DNA from: Bacillota bacterium
GTDB lineage: Bacteria; Bacillota; Clostridia; Peptostreptococcales; Anaerovoracaceae
Direction of reading: 5' to 3'
Assembly: GCA_016287035.1 (NCBI GenBank)
Contig: JAEEVI010000197.1
Coordinates: forward strand, 1 to 7,880
DNA: 7,880 nt
This document shows, piece by piece, positions 1-4,994 of this stretch. The stretch's first letter is position 1, and each line of letters starts with the position of its first letter. The position numbers were made by a program, and so were the translations under genes. A model generated the notes under the pieces. The model saw only the letters and a program-made list of their open reading frames with translations. It searched no databases and had not been told where the DNA came from.

Positions 1-1824
1 CCGCCGAAGGTGTACAGGCTCTCCGGCCCCGAGTGGGGCAAGACGAAGGAGCGCGTGAAAGCCGCGATAGAGGACATGGCCGAAGACCTCCTCGAGCTCG
101 CCGCAGAGCGGCAGAGCGAGCCGGGCTTCAGCTTCGGTCCCGACTCGGCGTGGCAGAAGGAGTTCGAGGACGCCTTCCCGTACGTCGAGACCGACGATCA
201 GCTCCGCTGCACCGAAGAGATAAAGGCCGACATGCAGTCCGACCGTCCGATGGACAGGTTGCTGTGCGGAGACGTCGGCTACGGAAAGACCGAGGTCGCG
301 GCGAGGGCCGTCTTCAAGTGCCTCGAGCAGGGCCGTCAGGCCGCCGTGCTGGTGCCGACGACGATACTCGCTAACCAGCATTTCCGCACGTTCGCGTCGA
401 GGCTGTCCGCGTATCCGTTCTGCGTCGAGGTCCTGTCGAGGTTCAGGACGGAAAAACAGCAGGAGGACGTGATAAGGCGACTTCAGAAGGGGGAGGTCGA
501 CCTCGTCATCGGAACGCACAGGCTCCTCTCTCAGGACGTGAGGTTCAAGGATCTGGGGCTGCTAGTGATAGACGAGGAGCAGCGCTTCGGCGTCGAGCAT
601 AAGGAAAAGATAAAGCAGATGAAGCGGGGCGTCGACGTGCTTACGCTGTCCGCCACGCCGATACCAAGGACGCTGCACATGTCCCTCACGGGCATACGCG
701 ACATGAGCGTCATAGAAGAGCCGCCCGAGGACCGCTACCCGGTGCAGACCTACGTCATGGAGGACGAGGACGCGGCCGTAAGGGAAGCCATCCGGCGCGA
801 GATCGCGAGGGGCGGGCAGGTCTACGTGGTCTACAACAGGGTGAAGGGCATCCACACCGTCGCGAAAAGGATCGGAAGGCTCGTGCCCGAGGCCTCCGTC
901 GCGGTCGGTCACGGCCAGATGAACCCGACGGACCTCGAGAACATAATGATCGACTTCACCGAGGGCCGCACCCGGATACTCGTCGCCACGACGATCGTGG
1001 AGTCGGGGCTCGACATACCGAACGTCAACACGATAATCATATTCGACGCGGACCGCCTCGGTCTGTCGCAGCTGTATCAGCTGCGCGGAAGGGTCGGTCG
1101 CTCGAGCAGGCTCGCTTACGCCTATCTGTTCTACAGAAAGGACAAGGTCCTGACGGAGGTCGCGGAGAAGAGGCTCCGCGCCATAAGGGAGTTCACGGAA
1201 TTCGGCGCGGGCTTCCGCATAGCGATGCGCGACCTGGAGATCCGCGGAGCCGGGAACATCCTCGGTTCCGAGCAGTCGGGACACATGATGTCGGTCGGTT
1301 ACGAGCTGTACTGCAAGCTCGTCGACGAAGCGGTCCGCGAGCTGAAGGCCAGACGCGAAGGCTCGCCCGGTCCGGCAGAGCAGGTGCCGGCAGCCGATAC
1401 CGCGGTCGAGCTTTGCCTGGAGGCGTATCTGCCGGAGGAGTACATACCGGACGAGATCGCGAGGCTCGACATGTACAAGCGCATATCGACAGCCGCCAGC
1501 GAGGAGGACAGGCTCGAGGTCACGGACGAGCTGCTCGACAGGTTCGGCGATCTGCCGAAGCAGGCGGAGAACCTTATAGCGGTCTCGATGATACACAACA
1601 TAGCGGGAACGTGCGGCGTGGAAAAGCTGGTGCTGCAGCAGAACAGGCTGGTCTTCGTGTTCGCGGAGAGCAACGCGCTGCGGCCGCAGGCCGTCGCCTC
1701 GCTCATGGACGACTACGGTCTGCGCCTCACGATCTACGGAGGCGTCCAGCCGAGGATATCGGTCGTGCTCAAGGACGCGCCCGCAAAGGATGAGGCCTTG
1801 GCAGTTCTGTATCATATGATATAA
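1..1824 (+). CDS. mfd: Transcription-repair coupling factor Mfd, C-terminal part (5' end outside window)
   Basis: Mfd is an ATP-driven DNA translocase. It pushes stalled RNA polymerase off damaged DNA and recruits UvrA, starting transcription-coupled repair. The frame is open from base 1, so the gene enters from the left; 607 residues are visible of a family length near 1150-1180. The visible part starts just after the RNA-polymerase-interacting domain. It then contains the RecG-like superfamily 2 motor: Walker A GDVGYGKT (visible residues 90-97), motif II DEEQ (191-194), motif III SATPIPRT (from 217), motif V TTIVESGLDIPN and motif VI QLRGRVGR (from 360). The end is the regulatory D7 domain, recognisable by LPEEYIPDEIARLDMYKRI. 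No frameshift or missing motif is seen. The TAA stop overlaps the -10 box of the next gene's promoter. The UvrB-like N-terminal module that binds UvrA lies outside the window. Family assignment is secure. Confidence 0.98.
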   Translation, partial: PPKVYRLSGPEWGKTKERVKAAIEDMAEDLLELAAERQSEPGFSFGPDSAWQKEFEDAFPYVETDDQLRCTEEIKADMQSDRPMDRLLCGDVGYGKTEVAARAVFKCLEQGRQAAVLVPTTILANQHFRTFASRLSAYPFCVEVLSRFRTEKQQEDVIRRLQKGEVDLVIGTHRLLSQDVRFKDLGLLVIDEEQRFGVEHKEKIKQMKRGVDVLTLSATPIPRTLHMSLTGIRDMSVIEEPPEDRYPVQTYVMEDEDAAVREAIRREIARGGQVYVVYNRVKGIHTVAKRIGRLVPEASVAVGHGQMNPTDLENIMIDFTEGRTRILVATTIVESGLDIPNVNTIIIFDADRLGLSQLYQLRGRVGRSSRLAYAYLFYRKDKVLTEVAEKRLRAIREFTEFGAGFRIAMRDLEIRGAGNILGSEQSGHMMSVGYELYCKLVDEAVRELKARREGSPGPAEQVPAADTAVELCLEAYLPEEYIPDEIARLDMYKRISTAASEEDRLEVTDELLDRFGDLPKQAENLIAVSMIHNIAGTCGVEKLVLQQNRLVFVFAESNALRPQAVASLMDDYGLRLTIYGGVQPRISVVLKDAPAKDEALAVLYHMI

Positions 1825-1825
1825 T
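1798..1825 (+). promoter_or_regulatory. Candidate SigA-type extended -10 promoter for the flippase gene
   Basis: TTGGCA (1798-1803, five of six matches to TTGACA) lies 16 bases before TATAAT (1820-1825, a perfect -10). The -10 is preceded by TATGA, giving the full Gram-positive extended form TATGATATAAT (1815-1825). The box overlaps the mfd stop codon. Counting the last T of the -10 as position -7 puts the start of transcription near G1832, three bases before the flippase ATG. This is a sequence match only and transcription is not shown, but a hit this complete in GC-rich DNA is unlikely to be chance. Confidence 0.75.
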
Positions 1826-1834
1826 TAAAAAGTT

Positions 1835-3472
1835 ATGGAAGAGGTCAGAGAGGCAAAGCCATCGCAAAATCCGAAGAACAAGTCGTTCCTGGGCGGCACC
1901 GTGCTGCTCGGGGCGGCCGGACTCGTGATAAAGGTGATGGGAGCCGCTTTCAGGATCCCTCTCGCGAACATAATCGGTTCCGCGGGCATGGGCTACTACC
2001 AGAAGGCGTATCCCATCTACAACCTTTTTTTGACGCTCGCCATCGCCGGGATACCGACGGCCATCGCGAGGATGGTCGCGGAGCGCAACGCCGTCGACAA
2101 GCCTCTCGAGGCTTTCCGCGTGTTCAAGGCTTCGTTCATCCTTCTCCTGTGCACAGGCGTCGTCACGTCTTCGATGCTCTTCTTCGGGGCAAGCTGGTTC
2201 ACGAGCTCGTATCTCAAGACCCCCGAAGCCGTCTACTGCATGCTCGCGATAGCTCCGGCGCTCCTGTTCTGCCCGATCGAGTCGGCGTTCAGGGGATTCT
2301 TTCAGGGGCGGCAGGACATGCGCCCGACGGCAGTCTCGCAGCTGAGCGAGCAGTTCTTCAGGGTCGCCGTCGGCCTCGGGCTCGCCGTCGCGTTCCTTCC
2401 CTCCGGCGTGGAGTTCTCCGCTGCGGGCGCGAGCTTCGGCGCCACGGCGGGAGGCATATTCGGATTCCTCGCCATATTCCTGATATACCTGCGCCGCCGA
2501 GGACAGATAAAGGCGGAATTCGCCGGAACGGACGCCGCGCCCCGGGAGAGCACCGCTCAGATCCTCAAGGAGATAATGCTGATCGCCATACCTATAACGA
2601 TAGGCTCGGCGGTCCTTCCGATAATGAACGCCATCGATATGCTGGTCGTGGAGAGGAGGCTCCTGGCGATCAGCTTCTCCGCCGAAGAGGCGCTCTCGCT
2701 TTACGGCGAGCTCACGGGCTTCGCGCAGCCTCTCATAAACTTTCCGCAGGTGATAACGCAGGCCGTGTCGATAAGCATGGTCCCGCTCGTGGCGTCCGCC
2801 TACAAGCGCAGGGAGATCGCTTTCATGCAGGACAGCATACGCCTCGGCATCCGCTACGCCCTCATAATAGCGATACCGTGCGCGATCGGCATGAGCACGC
2901 TCGCCGAGCCGATACTGCTGCTGCTCTATCCGTCGCAGAAGGCCAGCGCGATAAGCGCCGCCCCGTGCCTGGAGATACTCGCGATAAGCGTGATATTCCT
3001 CGGGACGGTCCACAGCTTTACCGGCATCCTTCAGGGCGTAGGAAAGCAGATCGTTCCCGTCCGCAATCTCGCGATAGGCGCCGTCTGCAAGGTGTTCGTC
3101 ACGTACTCGCTCACAGGCATCCCGTCGCTCAACGTCAGGGGAGCGGCGTTCGGAACGCTCACCGCGTACGCGGTGGCTTCCGTGCTGGATTTCATAGCCG
3201 TCATAAAGTATACCGGCACGAAGGTCGATTATGTCCAGACGGTGATAAAGCCGTTAATAAGCGCGGGGCTGATGGGCGGCGCCGTGCACATAGTCTACAG
3301 GGTCGTTTCCGGCGTCGCCGGCAACGCTCTGTCGACGCTCGCCGCGATGATCGCGGGCGTCGCCGTATATCTCGTGCTCGTGCTCGCGAGCGGCGCCGTC
3401 ACGAAGGAAGAGCTCGCGGGACTCGCGAAGAACAGGCGCGTAGCCGGGATAATAAGAAAGTTCAAGAGGTAG
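1835..3472 (+). CDS. SpoVB/YabM-type polysaccharide (lipid-linked oligosaccharide) flippase
   Basis: This is a multi-pass membrane protein of the MOP exporter superfamily (Polysacc_synt family, SpoVB/YabM/YtgP branch). The family flips undecaprenyl-linked sugar or peptidoglycan precursors across the cytoplasmic membrane. Its 545 residues are mostly hydrophobic helices, for example about 19-37, 247-266, 341-356 and 500-520, compatible with 14 membrane segments. The branch hallmark FRGFFQGRQDMRPTAVSQ starts at residue 152. The end is basic (KFKR), and no cleavable signal peptide is evident. ATG 1835 is the only reasonable start, because an in-frame TAA (1826-1828) lies just upstream and the first helix begins near residue 19. 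No Shine-Dalgarno precedes it. Position between mfd and mazG matches B. subtilis yabM, but the paralogues SpoVB, YabM and YtgP cannot be separated by eye, so the exact substrate is open and no symbol is given. Confidence 0.92.
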   Translation: MEEVREAKPSQNPKNKSFLGGTVLLGAAGLVIKVMGAAFRIPLANIIGSAGMGYYQKAYPIYNLFLTLAIAGIPTAIARMVAERNAVDKPLEAFRVFKASFILLLCTGVVTSSMLFFGASWFTSSYLKTPEAVYCMLAIAPALLFCPIESAFRGFFQGRQDMRPTAVSQLSEQFFRVAVGLGLAVAFLPSGVEFSAAGASFGATAGGIFGFLAIFLIYLRRRGQIKAEFAGTDAAPRESTAQILKEIMLIAIPITIGSAVLPIMNAIDMLVVERRLLAISFSAEEALSLYGELTGFAQPLINFPQVITQAVSISMVPLVASAYKRREIAFMQDSIRLGIRYALIIAIPCAIGMSTLAEPILLLLYPSQKASAISAAPCLEILAISVIFLGTVHSFTGILQGVGKQIVPVRNLAIGAVCKVFVTYSLTGIPSLNVRGAAFGTLTAYAVASVLDFIAVIKYTGTKVDYVQTVIKPLISAGLMGGAVHIVYRVVSGVAGNALSTLAAMIAGVAVYLVLVLASGAVTKEELAGLAKNRRVAGIIRKFKR

Positions 3473-3475
3473 AGG

Positions 3476-4315
3476 ATGTACGAAGAGCTGTATAAAAGAG
3501 CCGGGAGCGACGGAGAGGCTGTCGAGAGGCTCATAAGGATAATAGAGGTCCTCAGGAGCCCCGGAGGCTGTCCCTGGGACAGGGAGCAGACGCACGAGAG
3601 CCTTAAAAGGCCGATGCTCGAAGAGGCGTGCGAGGCGATAGAGGCGATAGAGCAGGGCGACGACGAGAACCTCGTCGAAGAGCTCGGCGACGTGCTCCTT
3701 CAGGTCGTGTTGAACGCGCAGATCGGCGTCGAGACCGGAAGGTTCAGCATTACGGATATAGCCAACGGAGAGTGCGACAAGATGCTGCGCCGCCACCCGC
3801 ATGTTTTTGCTAAAAATGTTGAAAAATGCGGAAAAGAGGGCGATATTTCGGTTGACACTGTTTTGGATATATGGGAAAATGTCAAAAGGATAGAGAAAAA
3901 GCCCGAGTTGCGTTCGGAAGCCATGAAGTCCATTCCGCGCAGTCTGCCGGCCTTGCTGAGAAGCGAGAAGATACAAAGAAAGGCAGCTAAGGCAGGATTT
4001 GACTGGGACGACGTGAGCGGCGCGTTCGAGAAGATCGAAGAGGAGACTGCGGAGCTGCGCGAAGCGGCGGAAAGCGGATCGAAGGTCCGCGCGCGGGACG
4101 AGCTCGGAGATCTGCTGTTCGCTGTCGTGAACGCCGCAAGGTTTCTTGACATAGATCCGGAGGAAGCGCTCAATTCCGCGTCATCCAAGTTCATACGCCG
4201 TTTCTCCTCGATGGAGGAGCAGGCAGCGGAGGCGGGGAAGGAGCTTTCGGAGATGTCGCTTTACGAGATGGATCAGCTTTGGACAAGGGCGAAACGATCC
4301 GAGTCCAAACTTTGA
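3476..4315 (+). CDS. mazG: Nucleoside triphosphate pyrophosphohydrolase MazG
   Basis: MazG hydrolyses NTPs and dNTPs to NMP and pyrophosphate in the cytoplasm, removing non-canonical nucleotides and, in E. coli, affecting ppGpp-linked stress responses. At 279 residues it is close to E. coli MazG (263). It lacks the N-terminal SAM-methyltransferase-like domain fused in B. subtilis YabN. Both all-alpha MazG repeats keep their Mg-binding acids: E49, E50, E53 with E69 and D72 in the first, and E189, E190, E193 with E209 and D212 in the second. The family motif GGCPWDREQTHESL is at residues 30-43, and RRHPHVFAKNV follows the first repeat. The start lies 3 nt after the flippase stop and has AGAGG (3465-3469) six bases upstream, so the two genes are probably coupled. 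A 9-base tandem repeat (3632-3649) encodes EAIEAI. Bases 3801-3900, covering the inter-domain linker, are strikingly AT-rich. Confidence 0.95.
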   Translation: MYEELYKRAGSDGEAVERLIRIIEVLRSPGGCPWDREQTHESLKRPMLEEACEAIEAIEQGDDENLVEELGDVLLQVVLNAQIGVETGRFSITDIANGECDKMLRRHPHVFAKNVEKCGKEGDISVDTVLDIWENVKRIEKKPELRSEAMKSIPRSLPALLRSEKIQRKAAKAGFDWDDVSGAFEKIEEETAELREAAESGSKVRARDELGDLLFAVVNAARFLDIDPEEALNSASSKFIRRFSSMEEQAAEAGKELSEMSLYEMDQLWTRAKRSESKL

Positions 4316-4338
4316 ACCAAATATATTATTTTAGTTGT

Positions 4339-4344
4339 AGGAGG
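4339..4344 (+). promoter_or_regulatory. Strong Shine-Dalgarno of the HU gene in an AT-rich leader
   Basis: AGGAGG lies five bases before the HU ATG (4350) and fully complements the anti-Shine-Dalgarno of 16S rRNA. It is the best ribosome binding site in the window, in keeping with an abundant nucleoid protein. The 34-base gap after mazG is AT-rich and holds -10-like strings (TATATT at 4322, TATTAT at 4324). No -35 element sits at the right distance and no TG extension precedes them, so I do not call a promoter here. Confidence 0.85.
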
Positions 4345-4349
4345 AAGAA

Positions 4350-4637
4350 ATGAACAAGACCGAATTAGTTGCTGCGATCGCAGACAAGACCGGACTCACC
4401 AAGAAGGACACTGAGGCTACCGTAAACGCTTTCATCGCTGCTGTTGAGAGCGAACTCACCAAGAAGGACGGAAAGGTCCAGCTTATCGGATTTGGTACTT
4501 TCGAAGTCAGAAAGAGAAAGGCCAGGACCGGCCGCAATCCGCAGAAGCCCGGCGAAGTCGTTAAGATCCCCGCATCCAAGGCTCCTGTTTTCAAGGCTGG
4601 CAAGGCATTCAAGGACGTCGTGAACAAGAAGAAGTAA
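4350..4637 (+). CDS. hup: DNA-binding protein HU
   Basis: HU is a small dimeric nucleoid protein that bends and compacts DNA without strong sequence preference and assists replication, recombination and repair. The 95 residues match the family length (about 90). The N-terminal helices are followed by the signature GFGTFEVRKRKARTGRNP (residues 47-64), the DNA-clasping beta arm with the intercalating proline at P64, and a lysine-rich tail (KKK). The start is fixed by the AGGAGG five bases upstream. Codon use differs from the flanking genes: all four isoleucines are ATC, whereas neighbours prefer ATA, and GCT, AAG and AAC are frequent, as expected for a highly expressed gene. A 16-base exact repeat (4394-4409 and 4454-4469) encodes LTKKD twice, 20 residues apart. 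HU between mazG and rqcP is a familiar Clostridia arrangement. IHF is unlikely given this lineage and the generic HU sequence. Confidence 0.97.
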   Translation: MNKTELVAAIADKTGLTKKDTEATVNAFIAAVESELTKKDGKVQLIGFGTFEVRKRKARTGRNPQKPGEVVKIPASKAPVFKAGKAFKDVVNKKK

Positions 4638-4660
4638 TCCGGCGCCGAAACATACCGACG

Positions 4661-4692
4661 AAAACGGCTCTCCGCAAGGGGCGCCGTTTTTT
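4661..4692 (+). terminator. Intrinsic terminator after the HU gene
   Basis: AAAACGGC (4661-4668) pairs with GCCGTTTT (4683-4690). After one T/C mismatch, TCC (including a G-U neighbour) pairs with GGG, extending the stem up to a GCAA tetraloop (4674-4677). Six T residues follow at 4687-4692. It begins 24 bases after the HU stop and separates the mfd-to-HU block from the rqcP promoter. Because the stem ends in A/T runs on both sides it could act on both strands, but no convergent minus-strand gene is present in this window. Confidence 0.9.
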
Positions 4693-4710
4693 CGTGTTTC
4701 TGCGCGCCTG

Positions 4711-4725
4711 CTTGTATGATACAAT
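4711..4725 (+). promoter_or_regulatory. Candidate extended -10 promoter of rqcP-uvrB-uvrA, overlapping a 13-bp palindrome
   Basis: TATGATACAAT (4715-4725) is a TRTGN extended -10 whose hexamer TACAAT has five of six consensus bases. No convincing -35 is visible 16-18 bases upstream, which extended -10 promoters tolerate. Transcription would start near 4732, leaving a leader of about 16 bases that contains the rqcP Shine-Dalgarno. A promoter is expected here because an intrinsic terminator ends at 4692. The same bases form the perfect inverted repeat TTGTAT-G-ATACAA (4712-4724), which could be an operator or a by-product of the -10 sequence. Confidence 0.65.
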
Positions 4726-4736
4726 AAACAGGATAC

Positions 4737-4740
4737 GGAG
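4737..4740 (+). promoter_or_regulatory. Shine-Dalgarno deciding the rqcP start
   Basis: GGAG lies seven bases before ATG 4748. An in-frame ATG further upstream at 4694 would add 18 residues without family similarity, and it lies before the predicted transcription start near 4732. The 4748 start is therefore preferred. Another ATG at 4743 is out of frame. Confidence 0.8.
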
Positions 4741-4747
4741 AGATGAG

Positions 4748-4993
4748 ATGCGGGTAGACAAGTATTTAAAGATATCGAGGCTCATAAAGAGGCGCACAGT
4801 CGCGCACGACGCCTGCGAGCAGGACAGGATAATGATCAACGGAAAGCAGGCCAAGCCGTCGGCGCAGGTAAAGCCCGGCGACATCGTGGAGATAGCTTTC
4901 GGAAACTCCAGGGTAAAGGCCGAGGTGCTGTCCACTCCCGAGCACGTGTCCAAGGACGGCGCTTCGGAGCTCTACAGGATAATAAACGACTGA
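4748..4993 (+). CDS. rqcP: S4-domain RNA-binding protein RqcP (YabO / Hsp15-like)
   Basis: RqcP is a small RNA-binding protein of bacterial ribosome-associated quality control. It binds obstructed 50S subunits, holds the P-site tRNA and works with RqcH to add C-terminal alanine tails to stalled nascent chains. The 81 residues are nearly all S4 domain: MRVDKYLKISRLIKRRTVA at residues 1-19, then DRIMINGKQAKPSAQVKPGD, closely resembling B. subtilis YabO/RqcP (86 residues) as I recall it. The gene sits downstream of mazG, as yabO follows yabN in B. subtilis. Here it leads an operon, with its stop only 1 nt before the uvrB start, whereas B. subtilis has yabP, yabQ and divIC downstream. Translation of uvrB is therefore probably coupled to it. 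The heat-shock protein Hsp15 shares the fold but is longer, so RqcP is the better call. Confidence 0.93.
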   Translation: MRVDKYLKISRLIKRRTVAHDACEQDRIMINGKQAKPSAQVKPGDIVEIAFGNSRVKAEVLSTPEHVSKDGASELYRIIND

Positions 4994-4994
4994 C

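Noticed and set aside
562..1815. Long minus-strand open frame opposite mfd (similar ones at 1769-3013, 4836-5744 and 6516-7859)
   Set aside because: These are shadows. The sense genes rarely use TTA, CTA and TCA, whose complements are the stop codons, and the ATA bias gives runs of tyrosine on the other strand. The translations have no recognisable domain, and the sense frames are clear conserved proteins.
2149..3495. Long arginine-rich plus-strand frame overlapping the flippase (similar at 5432-6760 within uvrB)
   Set aside because: Arginine- and glycine-rich translation typical of a shifted frame in GC-rich DNA. It overlaps fully a conserved gene and has no ribosome binding site or family resemblance.
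4316..4338. HU promoter built on TATATT or TATTAT
   Set aside because: No -35 element at a workable distance and no extended -10, so the evidence is only AT-richness.
4394..4469. 16-base direct repeat in the HU gene as a mobile or regulatory repeat
   Set aside because: It encodes LTKKD twice in normal HU helices with uniform preferred codons; nothing suggests insertion.
4694..4747. Upstream ATG extending rqcP by 18 residues
   Set aside because: It lies before the predicted transcription start, has no Shine-Dalgarno, overlaps the terminator edge, and adds sequence absent from the YabO/RqcP family; ATG 4748 has GGAG at seven bases.
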